The notes beneath the pieces are model-generated. The model worked only from the letters and a program-made list of their open reading frames with translations. It was not told the DNA's origin and made no database searches. The position numbers and the translations under genes are program-made. A DNA stretch of 39,008 nt from Lachnospiraceae bacterium (lineage in GTDB: Bacteria > Bacillota > Clostridia > Lachnospirales > Lachnospiraceae): contig JAFOND010000231.1 in NCBI GenBank assembly GCA_017418645.1, positions 1 to 39,008 on the forward strand. The letters run 5' to 3'. This document shows positions 27,410 through 36,803 of the stretch, in pieces. Within the stretch, counting starts at the first letter, position 1; each line of letters starts with the position of its first letter.

Positions 27410-30400
27410 TTACATCATATCAAACAGCGAAAGCTGATTTGACTCCGGAAGATCTCCGGTAATGTTAAGTTCCTTAAATTTATCAACCATTGTCTTTGAA
27501 AGTTTTCCGCGTTCCCTTATATCGTCAAGGGAAGAAAACTTTCCCTGTTTTGCTGCGATGGAAAGGGTTTCCGCCACATTCTCCCCGAGTCCGGCGATGG
27601 ATGAAAAAGAAGGAAGTATCTTCCCTTCCACGATCTTAAAATCTCTCGGATCCGACTCGTAAAGATCTATGGGAAGGAAAGAAAAACCTCTTGCATACAT
27701 CTCGTCGACTATACGCATATCACGATAAGTCAGTTTTTCCGTCGCAGACAGTTTCTGCGATTTATCGTCGGAATTATCCCTTTCATAATACTCGTTCAGG
27801 TAGGTTCTCAGTTTCTCGCGCCCGAAGCACATTTTTTCATAATCAAAGCCGTCCGCTCTGACGGAATAATATGCCGTATAGTATTCCAGCGGATGATAAA
27901 CTTTGCAGTAAGCAACACGCCATGCCATCATGACATAGGCTGCGGCATGAGCCTTCGGGAACATATATTTTATCTGTTCGCAGGACCAGATGTACCAGTC
28001 CGGAACATCATGGGCTATCATATCTTCCTTCCATTCGTCCCAGGTCTTGCATTTACCCTTCGCAACGGCGCCTTTACGAACGTTTTCCATGATCTTAAAG
28101 GACTTCTCCGGGTCCATACCTTTGTTGATAAGATAGATCATGATATCGTCACGTGTACATATCGCGGTGGATATCGTTGCTTTTCCGGAAAGAATAAGTT
28201 CCTGCGCATTTCCGAGCCATACGTCCGTACCGTGTGCAAGACCGGCGATCCTGACAAGATCCGTAAACTCCTGAGGCTTTGTGTCTATTAACATTTCCTT
28301 TGCAAAGTCCGTTCCGAATTCCGGAATTCCCAGTGTTCCCAGTTCAAAATGGAAAAGATCGTCAGGAGATACTTTTATGGCATCCGTATTCTGAAATAAA
28401 GACATTACGCCCTTATCGTCCAGAGGTATTTCTCTTGCGTTAATACCGATAAGGTCCTCAAGTCTTCGGATCATCGTGGGATCGTCGTGTCCCAATATAT
28501 CAAGTTTCAAAAGGTTCGAATCTATCGAATGGTAATCAAAGTGCGTCGTTATGATCTGATCGTCTTTCGGCGGATGCTGTACCGGAGTAAACGTATTTAT
28601 CTCTTCTCCCACGGGAAGAACGATGATACCTCCCGGGTGCTGACCCGTTGTTTTTCTTACATCCGTACAGCCTACAAGAAGCCTGTCTATTTCCGCGGCG
28701 CGCTTTCTTATTCCCCGCTTTTCATAATATTTTTTAACATAGGCATAAGCCGTCTTATCCGCCACACCTGAAACAGTTCCGGCTTTAAAGGTCTGTCCTT
28801 CGCCGAAGATGACTTCCGTATATCGATGAGCTTTTGCCTGATATTCTCCGGAAAAGTTAAGGTCGATATCCGGTTCCTTGTCTCCCTTAAAGCCGAGGAA
28901 TGTTTCGAAAGGAATATCAAATCCTTCCTTAACCAGTTTCTTTCCGCATACGGGGCAGTCCTTATCCGGCATGTCACAGCCCGCACGTCCCGAAAACGAC
29001 TTAACGAGTTCGGAATCGAAATCCGTATAGTGACAGGACTTACAGATATAATGTGCCTGAAGAGGATTAACCTCCGTTATACCCGCCATTGTTGCAACAA
29101 ACGAAGATCCGACGGACCCACGGGATCCTACCAGATATCCATCCTCGTTCGATTTCCAAACAAGTTTCTGCGCTATAATATACATTACGGCATAGCCGTT
29201 TGAAATTATTGAATTCAGTTCTCTTTCAAGACGTTCGGATACGATCTCCGGAAGATTCTCACCGTATATTTCGTGTGCCTTGTCATAGCATATCTTTCTC
29301 AATGTCTCATCGGAATTTTCGATAACAGGCGGACACTTATCGGGACGTACCGGAGATATTTTCTCGCACATCCTTGCAATCTTATTGGTGTTTTCTATAA
29401 CGACCTCGTGCGCTGTTTCGGCTCCGAGATATGAAAACTCCTCAAGCATCTCCTCCGTTGTCCTTAAATAAAGCGGCGGCTGTTCGTCGCAATCGGACAT
29501 ATCCTTGGAATCCTGGATAAAACGTCTGTAGATCTCATCCTCAGGATTTAAAAAGTGTACGTCGCAGGTTGCGCAAACCGGCTTATTCAGGTCTTTTCCC
29601 AGCTGTACGATCTTTCTGTTTATCTCCCTTAATTCTTCTTCGCTTTCAACCGGATATTTATCACTTCTTAAAAGATATCCGTTGTTTCCGATGGGCTGGA
29701 TTTCAAGGTAATCATAAAAAGATGCAATTCGAACGATCTCTCTTTCCGGTCTTCCGTTCATTATGGCTTCGTACAGTTCTCCTTCCGAGCATGCCGAACC
29801 GATAATAAGACCTTCACGGTATTTCTTTATTAGACTCTTTGGCATGTTCGGTTTTCTTCCGAAGTAATTCAGATGGGATTCGGATATCAGCCTGTAAAGA
29901 TTTATCCTTCCGATATCGTTTTTCGCAAGGATTATCGTATGATACGGATGTATCTTTTTTATCTGTTCCGGCGTTATCTTTCTTTCCGAATTCAGATGCT
30001 TTAATGTATCTATCTTCATGTTACCGAGCATCATTAATTCTTTAACGAAGAATTCGGCCGTACACTCGGCATCGTCTACGGCTCTGTGATGGTGCTGGTT
30101 AACAACATTTAGAGCAGCTGCAACGGTATCCAGCTTATAGTTTTTAAGATTCGGAAACAGGGTTTTTGATAGTTCCACCGTATCGATATATGTTTCTGGG
30201 CAGGGAAGGTTCTGCCGGTTGCAGTTTTCCCTGATAAAGCTCATGTCAAAGTCCGCATTATGAGCAACCATTACCGCGTCTTTCGAAAACTCGATAAACC
30301 TGGGGAGAATATCTTCTATCCTTTCAGCATCTATTACCATTGCATCGGTTATGGATGTAAGTTCCGTTATCCTGTACGGTATCGGAACCTCCGGGTTAAC

Positions 30401-31918
30401 AAATTCACTGAATCTGTCCGTAATCTTTCCGTCCTCAACACGTACGGCGCCGATTTCGATTATCCTGTTTTTCGCAGCTGAAAAACCTGTTGTTTCCAGA
30501 TCGAAAACAACATAATCCGTGGAAAGGTCCTGTCCGTTTTCATTCGTGACTATGGATTTTTCATCATCCGCAAGATATGCTTCAACGCCGTAGATGACTT
30601 TAAAATCATCATTACCTTCCGCGGCATGCATAGCTTCCGGAAAGGCCTGGGCAACGCCGTGGTCCGTTATGGCAAGAGCCGGATGTCCGAAAGATATGGC
30701 GGCTTTTACAAGATCCTTTGCATAGGTGACACCGTCCATATCACTCATTTTTGTATGGCAGTGCAGTTCAACTCTCTTTTCGTCAGAGAGATCTTTTCTC
30801 TTTTCGAAGAAATCAGGAATAAGCTTTATTCCGCGGAGTGCGGAAATTCCGATATCCTTTGCATAATCATCATATCTTACCGTTCCCGTAAGACGGATAA
30901 ACGTTTTTGCCTTAAGCTTCCCCTCAAGTTCCTTTGCGGTTTCGGTACCCATAAACTGGGTAACGCCGATGGAATCCGTGTGGTCAGATATGCAGAGTTT
31001 AAGGATTGCTCTTGTCTCATCTTTTTTAAGTACGATTATTTCCGTGGAAAGAACCTCTCCGCGCACGGTTACCGCGCCCAGTTCGCCCTTAACTTCTTCA
31101 ATATCGATATATGCATCCTCAACATCGTCTCCGAAGATAACGTCCGGATCGTTGCTTTTCTTTCTCTTTGAAAAGTCACGGTTTCCTTTAAACGAATCTC
31201 CTTTAAAGGATGAGTTCTTATTATTGTCGGATTGTTTTTTCTCTTCCTGTGCCGTTCTTTCACCGAAACTTTTTACCGCACGTTTTGGCTTTTCAGCAGA
31301 ATTCTCCTCTGCTTTTTCTTCCTGCTCGCGCTTTATCGAATTATAATTCTCTGTGATATCCGACACCAGTTCCGAAAGTTGTTTTTCTTTTTTCTCAAGA
31401 TATTTGCTCTTCTTCGGAGGCTTGTATGAAAAAATGATCTTAAGAGGAATTCCGCACCTTGACTCTATCACCTGATAAAAAAAAGCCTTGATCTCTCCTT
31501 CTTTTTCATGGGCGATGACCGTATCTTCCATTGTAAGAAAAAGGTCGCCTTCATCCGTTATATCAAGATCGGAATTCTTAATGATACCATATGTTACGGA
31601 ATTTTTTTTATAGAGTTCCTCAAGAATACTGTCCCTGTATGCATCGTACAGAGTCTTCATATCATATTGAGAGGAAAGAGTAAAATGTTCAATGATGCGG
31701 ACATCCATATCCGATTTATCAAAATACTTTTTCTTGATCTCGCTTTCAAGATTCCATATCCTTCTTTTGGGAATAAGCGCATCAAAATTAAGGTAGATAT
31801 TCATGGCATCATGTCTTGAATTGGTGCCTATCTTTTCTACCGTCGCATTCTTAAGAACACCGGAATATTCTCCTTCCGGTTTAAGTTCATAGAACATTTC
31901 ATAAAATGCGGAAGACAT
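27410..31918 (-). CDS. polC: DNA polymerase III alpha subunit, PolC type
   Basis: PolC is the replicative polymerase of low-GC Gram-positives, with built-in proofreading. This copy has 1502 residues. Domains in order are an N-terminal region, an OB fold (about 280-325, VTVRGEVLSTEIIVL), and a PHP domain (HCHTKMSDMDG near 384 and ITDHG). The PHP domain is interrupted by the 3'-5' exonuclease with FDLETTG (Asp473, Glu475), HNADFDMSF and HHRAVDDAE. A four-cysteine zinc finger (about 960-1000, CKSC ... CPVC) precedes the palm, with the catalytic PDIDLNF (Asp1017, Asp1019). The protein ends in QLSLFDMM, a C-terminal clamp-binding peptide. The ATG follows ispG after five bases, with GGGAG inside the end of ispG. 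Confidence 0.98.
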   Translation of the reverse strand: MSSAFYEMFYELKPEGEYSGVLKNATVEKIGTNSRHDAMNIYLNFDALIPKRRIWNLESEIKKKYFDKSDMDVRIIEHFTLSSQYDMKTLYDAYRDSILEELYKKNSVTYGIIKNSDLDITDEGDLFLTMEDTVIAHEKEGEIKAFFYQVIESRCGIPLKIIFSYKPPKKSKYLEKKEKQLSELVSDITENYNSIKREQEEKAEENSAEKPKRAVKSFGERTAQEEKKQSDNNKNSSFKGDSFKGNRDFSKRKKSNDPDVIFGDDVEDAYIDIEEVKGELGAVTVRGEVLSTEIIVLKKDETRAILKLCISDHTDSIGVTQFMGTETAKELEGKLKAKTFIRLTGTVRYDDYAKDIGISALRGIKLIPDFFEKRKDLSDEKRVELHCHTKMSDMDGVTYAKDLVKAAISFGHPALAITDHGVAQAFPEAMHAAEGNDDFKVIYGVEAYLADDEKSIVTNENGQDLSTDYVVFDLETTGFSAAKNRIIEIGAVRVEDGKITDRFSEFVNPEVPIPYRITELTSITDAMVIDAERIEDILPRFIEFSKDAVMVAHNADFDMSFIRENCNRQNLPCPETYIDTVELSKTLFPNLKNYKLDTVAAALNVVNQHHHRAVDDAECTAEFFVKELMMLGNMKIDTLKHLNSERKITPEQIKKIHPYHTIILAKNDIGRINLYRLISESHLNYFGRKPNMPKSLIKKYREGLIIGSACSEGELYEAIMNGRPEREIVRIASFYDYLEIQPIGNNGYLLRSDKYPVESEEELREINRKIVQLGKDLNKPVCATCDVHFLNPEDEIYRRFIQDSKDMSDCDEQPPLYLRTTEEMLEEFSYLGAETAHEVVIENTNKIARMCEKISPVRPDKCPPVIENSDETLRKICYDKAHEIYGENLPEIVSERLERELNSIISNGYAVMYIIAQKLVWKSNEDGYLVGSRGSVGSSFVATMAGITEVNPLQAHYICKSCHYTDFDSELVKSFSGRAGCDMPDKDCPVCGKKLVKEGFDIPFETFLGFKGDKEPDIDLNFSGEYQAKAHRYTEVIFGEGQTFKAGTVSGVADKTAYAYVKKYYEKRGIRKRAAEIDRLLVGCTDVRKTTGQHPGGIIVLPVGEEINTFTPVQHPPKDDQIITTHFDYHSIDSNLLKLDILGHDDPTMIRRLEDLIGINAREIPLDDKGVMSLFQNTDAIKVSPDDLFHFELGTLGIPEFGTDFAKEMLIDTKPQEFTDLVRIAGLAHGTDVWLGNAQELILSGKATISTAICTRDDIMIYLINKGMDPEKSFKIMENVRKGAVAKGKCKTWDEWKEDMIAHDVPDWYIWSCEQIKYMFPKAHAAAYVMMAWRVAYCKVYHPLEYYTAYYSVRADGFDYEKMCFGREKLRTYLNEYYERDNSDDKSQKLSATEKLTYRDMRIVDEMYARGFSFLPIDLYESDPRDFKIVEGKILPSFSSIAGLGENVAETLSIAAKQGKFSSLDDIRERGKLSKTMVDKFKELNITGDLPESNQLSLFDMM

Positions 31919-31923
31919 TTATT

Positions 31924-32979
31924 CTACTCCCAGTTATCGAGTTCTTCTTTAAGGACAGAAAGAAGTTCTTCTTCCTTAACTTTCTTTACAACTTCGCCGT
32001 GCTTTATAAGAAGCCCGACACCGTCTCCGCCTGCAATTCCGAGATCGGCCTCTTTTGCTTCTCCGGGACCGTTTACAACGCATCCCATAACGGAAACTTT
32101 TATATCGTACGGATAGTTTGTAACCAGTGTTTCGACATTGTTTGCAAGCGAGACAAGATCGATCCTGGTCCGTCCGCAGGTAGGACATGAAACAACTTCT
32201 ATTCCGCCTTTTCTTAAGCCCAATGTCTTTAAAATAAGTTTTGCGCTCTTTATCTCTTCAACCGGATCTCCCGTAAGGGAAACACGGATCGTATCTCCAA
32301 CACCTTCGGAAAGGATGATCCCAAGTCCTATGGAAGATTTTATGTTTCCGGAATATACCGTTCCGGATTCGGTAATGCCCACATGTATAGGATGGTCCGT
32401 CTTGTCCTTTATCAGCCTGTGAGCCTCCGCGCACATCATGACATCCGAAGACTTAATTGAGATTACAAGATTATCATATCCCATATCTTCTATCATGGCA
32501 GCATTTCGAAGCGCGCTCTCAACAAGACCTTCCGCAGTTACACCGCAGTTTTTTTCGACAATATCCTTTTCAAGGGAACCGGAATTAACACCTACGCGGA
32601 TCGGTATGGATCTTTCTTTGCAGGCCTTAACAACCTCGCGCACCCTGTCTTCGCTCCCAATGTTTCCGGGATTGATACGGATCTTATCCGTTCCGTTTTC
32701 AATTGCGAGAAGCGCCAGTCTGTAATCGAAATGTATATCCGAAACAAAGGGAATGCTTATCTGCTTTTTTATTTCCGGAATGTTCTTTGCCGCTTCCTCC
32801 GAAGGTATGGTACAACGAACGATCTCACAGCCCGCATCTGTAAGCGCATGGATCTGCTTTACCGTGGAAGAAACATCCTCCGTACGGGTATTTGTCATCG
32901 ACTGTATGAGTATGGGATTGTCGCCGCCTATAACACGATTTCCGATATGGACTTCTTTTGTATGCATTCTGGTTTTCAT
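31924..32979 (-). CDS. ispG: 4-hydroxy-3-methylbut-2-enyl diphosphate synthase (flavodoxin/ferredoxin)
   Basis: IspG (GcpE) is the [4Fe-4S] enzyme for the penultimate step of the non-mevalonate isoprenoid pathway. The 351-residue length is normal for a bacterial enzyme lacking the plant insertion. The cluster ligands are Cys265 and Cys268 in SCPTCGRTRIDL and Cys300 in MGCVVNGPGE, with Glu307 as the likely fourth ligand. The TIM-barrel portion starts with PILIQSMTNTRTEDV. It lies in one operon with dxr, an earlier enzyme of the same pathway, and with uppS, which uses the product. A weak ribosome binding site and only five bases after the rseP stop suggest coupling. Confidence 0.98.
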   Translation of the reverse strand: MKTRMHTKEVHIGNRVIGGDNPILIQSMTNTRTEDVSSTVKQIHALTDAGCEIVRCTIPSEEAAKNIPEIKKQISIPFVSDIHFDYRLALLAIENGTDKIRINPGNIGSEDRVREVVKACKERSIPIRVGVNSGSLEKDIVEKNCGVTAEGLVESALRNAAMIEDMGYDNLVISIKSSDVMMCAEAHRLIKDKTDHPIHVGITESGTVYSGNIKSSIGLGIILSEGVGDTIRVSLTGDPVEEIKSAKLILKTLGLRKGGIEVVSCPTCGRTRIDLVSLANNVETLVTNYPYDIKVSVMGCVVNGPGEAKEADLGIAGGDGVGLLIKHGEVVKKVKEEELLSVLKEELDNWE

Positions 32980-32984
32980 GTTTT

Positions 32985-34022
32985 TTACCCGAAAAATTTA
33001 AAAATATCACTTACCATTACAACAACCATAAGTACCATTAAGAGGGCAAGTCCCACAAAGTTTATCTTCCCCTCTATTTCAGGCGACATCTTCTTTCTTC
33101 TTATTCCTTCGATTATAAAGAGAAGGATCCTGCCTCCGTCAAGTGCCGGGAAAGGAAGAAGATTCATTACTCCGAGGTTCGCCGAAAGCAGCACCATAAA
33201 GTTCATTAAATTAAGAACAACGTAATATACTCCGCCGTCTGCCATGGATTCGTCATAGGTATCGGACATCACCTTTACGATACCAACGGGACCGGACATA
33301 TCACGTACACTGACCTTTCCCGTGAACAGGAATCTTAAGCTCTGGAAGACCACATAGATCTGATATCTCATTTCATGGAAGCCGTTTTCAAGAACCTGTA
33401 TAGGATTTCCTTTTACAAGATCGGAAGTCCCGATAACTCCGATAAGATATCTTCCGGATTCTTCGTCAAGTTCGGGTGTAACCGTTGTTTCTTTCTTCTC
33501 TCCGTTTCTTTCGTAAACTATATCAAGAGCCTCCCCCGGATGAAAGTATGTATAGACGCTGATTTCCTTATAAAAATGGAGTTTGAATCCGTTAAAGGAA
33601 ACCAGTGTGTCTCCGGCTTCAAGGCCTGCCTCTTCGGCAGGGGAACCTTCAACCACTTCGGAAATATCCGGAGCATAATAGCCCGCCACTCCGATAAGAA
33701 TAACGGCAATTATGTATGCCAGAATAAAATTAAAGAACGGTCCGGCAAAAACTATAAGGAATCTCTGCCAGAGCGGTTTGTTCCCGAAGGCTCTTTCATC
33801 ATCGGATGCTTCGTCTTCTCCTTCCATGGCACATGCCCCTCCGAAGGGAAGAAGATGTATGGAATACTCGGTTTCTCCTTTTTTTATTCCGAAAAGCTTC
33901 GGTCCCAGTCCCAGCATGAATTCATTTACTTTTACATTGCATTTCTTAGCCACAAGAAAGTGGCCCAGTTCATGAAAGAGCACAATAAAACTGAATATAA
34001 GTATTGCTATAATGATCTTCAT
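32985..34022 (-). CDS. rseP: RseP/RasP-type site-2 intramembrane metalloprotease
   Basis: This intramembrane zinc protease releases membrane-tethered regulators and clears signal-peptide remnants. The 345-residue protein has HELGH at 17-21 in the first membrane helix (two zinc-binding His and the catalytic Glu). GGACAMEGEDE follows, then one PDZ domain (about 105-185, VEGSPAEEAGLEAGDTLVSF), and a third helix with NLLPFPALDGGR in which Asp295 is the third ligand. Positioned between dxr and ispG, it keeps the conserved Firmicutes arrangement. The ATG overlaps the dxr stop as ATGA. Its substrates (for example an anti-sigma factor) are not encoded in the window. Confidence 0.97.
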   Translation of the reverse strand: MKIIIAILIFSFIVLFHELGHFLVAKKCNVKVNEFMLGLGPKLFGIKKGETEYSIHLLPFGGACAMEGEDEASDDERAFGNKPLWQRFLIVFAGPFFNFILAYIIAVILIGVAGYYAPDISEVVEGSPAEEAGLEAGDTLVSFNGFKLHFYKEISVYTYFHPGEALDIVYERNGEKKETTVTPELDEESGRYLIGVIGTSDLVKGNPIQVLENGFHEMRYQIYVVFQSLRFLFTGKVSVRDMSGPVGIVKVMSDTYDESMADGGVYYVVLNLMNFMVLLSANLGVMNLLPFPALDGGRILLFIIEGIRRKKMSPEIEGKINFVGLALLMVLMVVVMVSDIFKFFG

Positions 34023-35170
34023 TTTTCAATTTCCTCGATAAATCTTATGGTCTCAAGTTCCGTGTTTAAGATATCGTCCACTGTGGGATCTTCGATATAG
34101 GTGACTTCCGTCATTGCCTCCGCAATAAGCTCGCTTATGCGAAGGAACGGGATTTTTTCATTAAGGAAAAGCGAAACCGCCTTTTCGTTTGCGGCATTTA
34201 AAACCGTGGGGACATTTCCTCCGGCATCGATGGCATCATAAGCCAGCGTAAGTCCGAAGAAAGTATCGGTATCGGGACGTTCAAAATGCAGCGCTCCGAT
34301 TTCAAAAAGATCGAGAGGCTTTGTATCCCCCTCAACGCGCTTCGGGTAATAAATCGCAAGTCTGATGGGAAGGCTCATATCCGGAGTTCCCATCTGACCG
34401 ATAACCGCCCCGTCTTCATACTCGACTGCGGAATGCAGAATGCTTTCGGGATGTACAAGAACCTGTATTCTTGCGGGTGAAACGTCAAAAAGCCATTTTG
34501 CCTCTATTACCTCAAGTCCCTTATTTACCATGGTAGCTGAATCTATGGTTATCTTCTTTCCCATGGACCAGTTCGGATGTTTAAGAGCATCCTTAACGGT
34601 AACGTTTTCGAGTTCCTCATAGGTTTTTCCTCTGAAGGGACCTCCGGATGCCGTAAGAAGGATCTTGTTTATCTCGTTTCCTTCCCGTCCGAGAAGCGAC
34701 TGAAAGATTGCGGAATGTTCGCTGTCCACCGGAAGGATCTTTACTCCCTTTTTCTTTGCCAGCGGCATTATTATATGACCTGCGCAGACCAGCGTCTCTT
34801 TGTTTGCAAGGGCTATGTCTTTGCCCGCCTCTATGGCCGCTATGGTGGGACGAATACCGATCATTCCCACAACCGCCGTAAGAACCATATCGCAGGTTTC
34901 TTCCGTTGCCACCTCGATAAGTCCTTCAACGCCGCAACAGATTTTTGGCTCATAAACTTCGGAAATAAGCTCCTTGAGTTTGGGGATATCCTCCTCGTCA
35001 GACACGGATACAACCCTGGGTTTAAACTTCTTTACCTGTTCGGAAAAGAGTTCAATGTTCTTCCCGCAGGACATGGCGGATATGGTAATATCCGGATCGT
35101 TTTCTGCAATATGAAGGGTCTGTGTTCCGATGGAACCCGTAGACCCCAGTACGGCAATTGTCTTTTTCAT
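34019..35170 (-). CDS. dxr: 1-deoxy-D-xylulose 5-phosphate reductoisomerase
   Basis: Dxr converts DXP to 2-C-methyl-D-erythritol 4-phosphate with NADPH, the committing step of the non-mevalonate pathway and the target of fosmidomycin. It has 383 residues. The NADPH loop LGSTGSIGTQTL begins at residue 8. The metal- and substrate-binding VDSEHSAIFQSL and VHPESILHSAVEY blocks, and the NAANEKAV segment near the C terminus, are all intact. It begins one base after the cdsA stop (GGAG sits in the final cdsA codons) and overlaps rseP by ATGA. Confidence 0.98.
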   Translation of the reverse strand: MKKTIAVLGSTGSIGTQTLHIAENDPDITISAMSCGKNIELFSEQVKKFKPRVVSVSDEEDIPKLKELISEVYEPKICCGVEGLIEVATEETCDMVLTAVVGMIGIRPTIAAIEAGKDIALANKETLVCAGHIIMPLAKKKGVKILPVDSEHSAIFQSLLGREGNEINKILLTASGGPFRGKTYEELENVTVKDALKHPNWSMGKKITIDSATMVNKGLEVIEAKWLFDVSPARIQVLVHPESILHSAVEYEDGAVIGQMGTPDMSLPIRLAIYYPKRVEGDTKPLDLFEIGALHFERPDTDTFFGLTLAYDAIDAGGNVPTVLNAANEKAVSLFLNEKIPFLRISELIAEAMTEVTYIEDPTVDDILNTELETIRFIEEIEK

Positions 35171-35171
35171 A

Positions 35172-36020
35172 TCAAAGTATCTCCAGTTCCTGCACCAGAT
35201 GTGAAAGATAGAACACTATCGGTGCCGTTATTATCATGGAATCAAAGCGGTCCAAAATCCCGCCGTGGCCGGGAATCAGTTTTCCGTAATCCTTTACCCC
35301 ATAGTTTCTCTTTACCGCGGAAGCGGCAAGGTCTCCGACCATTGAAAAGAGCGCTCCCACACCGCTTATAAGAGAAAGGATGATAACGCCCTTCATGTCC
35401 AGGTCCATATTTGCCTTAAAGATCGACGTATAGATAAATGTAAGAAGCATGGCTCCGATAACACCGCCAAACGCCCCTTCAACGGATTTTTTCGGGCTTA
35501 ACACAGGGGACATCTTATGCTTTCCGAAAAGCACTCCCACGCAATAAGCACAGGTATCGCATCCCCAGGAGCAAAGGAAGATAAGCCAGACAATATACTT
35601 TCCGTTTTGTATTTCCATCCTTGTAAGATAGATATAAGAAAGCATAACGCATACGTAGATCACGCCAAAGAATGAAACGGCTATCTCGTTTATGTTATAC
35701 GACGGATAACGTATAACAAAAACTCCCAAAAGAAGCAGAAAAAATACCATAAAAAGCATTCCCGTATCAATAACAAAGGAAGGCTTGATGCTTTCAAGTT
35801 CCGAAATATGGATCTTTGCGTAATAAAGCAATGTTACAATATATCCGAGAATTGCGGGAAGTGACTTTTGCAGTCCAAAAACACGGTAAAATTCAAACAA
35901 TCCGACTATGGAAATAAAAACAGTCGAAAGGATAAGAATGTTCCCTCCCGTCACTATCAGAAAGATTGCGAGAGCAAGAAGTACAACGCCGCTTATCAGT
36001 CTTGTTATAAAGGATTTCAT
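35172..36020 (-). CDS. cdsA: Phosphatidate cytidylyltransferase
   Basis: CdsA makes CDP-diacylglycerol from CTP and phosphatidate, the branch point of phospholipid synthesis. The 282-residue protein is mostly hydrophobic, with about eight membrane helices. The C-terminal signature is complete: AASAVKRNYGVKDYGKLIPGHGG followed by ILDRFDSM, with the Lys-Arg, Lys-Asp and Asp-Arg-Asp residues expected for Mg-CTP binding. The earlier SPKKSVEGAFGG segment is also conserved. The start overlaps the uppS stop by ATGA, so lipid precursor and lipid carrier synthesis are translationally linked. Confidence 0.97.
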   Translation of the reverse strand: MKSFITRLISGVVLLALAIFLIVTGGNILILSTVFISIVGLFEFYRVFGLQKSLPAILGYIVTLLYYAKIHISELESIKPSFVIDTGMLFMVFFLLLLGVFVIRYPSYNINEIAVSFFGVIYVCVMLSYIYLTRMEIQNGKYIVWLIFLCSWGCDTCAYCVGVLFGKHKMSPVLSPKKSVEGAFGGVIGAMLLTFIYTSIFKANMDLDMKGVIILSLISGVGALFSMVGDLAASAVKRNYGVKDYGKLIPGHGGILDRFDSMIITAPIVFYLSHLVQELEIL

Positions 36021-36718
36021 TTTGCGCCTCCGTATCTTCTGTCTCTGTTTTCGTAAGCCTCTATCGCCTTTTTAAGTTCTTCTTCGTTAAATTCCGGCCA
36101 TGGAACTTCCGTGAAATATAGTTCGGAATATGCCATCTGCCACATAAGATAATTTGAGAGTCTCATCTCTCCGCTTGTCCTTATCATAAGATCCGGATCC
36201 GGTATCCCCGCGGTATCAAGGTATGACGAGATCGTATCCTCCGATATTTCTTCCGGCAATAGTTTTCCGTCCTTAACATCATATGACATTTTTCTTACGG
36301 CTCTTCTTATTTCGTCCCTGCTTCCGTAATTAAGAGCTACAATAAAATGAAGGTCGTCAAAACCGGCCGAAAACTCTTCCAGTTCTCTGATCTTATCCTG
36401 CATATCGCTCTTTAATGCCGAGATATCACCGATAACTTTTACTGACATATTGTTCTTTTTTGAAAGATCCATGCACTTTGTAAGATAATCTGAAAGGATT
36501 TCCATTATCTTATTCACTTCTTCATCGGATCTTTTCCAGTTTTCCGTTGAAAACGCGTATACGGTAACATATTTAACGCCCATTTCTCCGCAGGCGCGAA
36601 CTATGGTCTCGACGTTTTTTCCTCCGACAGAATGACCGTATGTGCGGGGCATACCCTTTTTCTTTGCCCATCTTCCGTTTCCGTCAAGTATAAATGCTAT
36701 ATGATTGGGAACCGCCAT
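36017..36718 (-). CDS. uppS: Undecaprenyl diphosphate synthase (cis-prenyltransferase)
   Basis: UppS condenses eight isopentenyl units onto farnesyl diphosphate to make the C55 carrier for peptidoglycan and wall polymers. It has 233 residues. FILDGNGRWAKKKG gives the catalytic Asp12 and the Gly-Asn-Gly-Arg-Trp signature. The C-terminal RTSGEMRLSNYLMWQMAYSE segment followed by LYF binds the isopentenyl diphosphate. It is the first gene of its unit: a promoter and palindrome lie within the 93-base gap after frr. AGGGAG lies 11 bases before the ATG and directly abuts the T-rich tract that follows the palindrome. Confidence 0.98.
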   Translation of the reverse strand: MAVPNHIAFILDGNGRWAKKKGMPRTYGHSVGGKNVETIVRACGEMGVKYVTVYAFSTENWKRSDEEVNKIMEILSDYLTKCMDLSKKNNMSVKVIGDISALKSDMQDKIRELEEFSAGFDDLHFIVALNYGSRDEIRRAVRKMSYDVKDGKLLPEEISEDTISSYLDTAGIPDPDLMIRTSGEMRLSNYLMWQMAYSELYFTEVPWPEFNEEELKKAIEAYENRDRRYGGAK

Positions 36719-36747
36719 ATATATTAATTCTCCCTAAAAATAAACTT

Positions 36748-36773
36748 AGTGGGCACAACATATTGTGCCCACT
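36748..36773 (-). terminator. Perfect 11-bp inverted repeat between frr and uppS: terminator, operator or 5' stem-loop
   Basis: The arms AGTGGGCACAA and TTGTGCCCACT are perfectly complementary around a four-base loop. On the minus strand the stem is followed by AAG and then TTTATTTTT, which fits an intrinsic terminator for the bactofilin-pyrH-frr unit. The same palindrome begins just two bases downstream of the uppS -10 element and spans the predicted start near 36768. It could therefore also act as an operator or as a 5'-terminal stem-loop on uppS transcripts. Confidence 0.72.
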
Positions 36774-36774
36774 G

Positions 36775-36803
36775 ATTTTACCACATTTTTGATATTCTAA
36801 CAA
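36775..36803 (-). promoter_or_regulatory. Sigma-A-type promoter of the uppS-cdsA-dxr-rseP-ispG-polC unit
   Basis: The minus strand has TTGTTA at 36803-36798, a 17-base spacer, and TAAAAT at 36780-36775 preceded by TGG (extended -10). The predicted start is near 36768, inside the 11-bp palindrome, giving a leader of about 50 bases. The promoter core begins only 8 bases downstream of the frr stop. Confidence 0.68.

Noticed and set aside
34577..35371. Long plus-strand open frames opposite known genes, such as this one over dxr/cdsA, 7494-8231 and 20903-21604.
   Set aside because: They lie fully or almost fully antisense to well-identified genes, have compositions rich in Cys, Phe, Arg and Ser, no family resemblance, and no promoters or ribosome binding sites that I can support.
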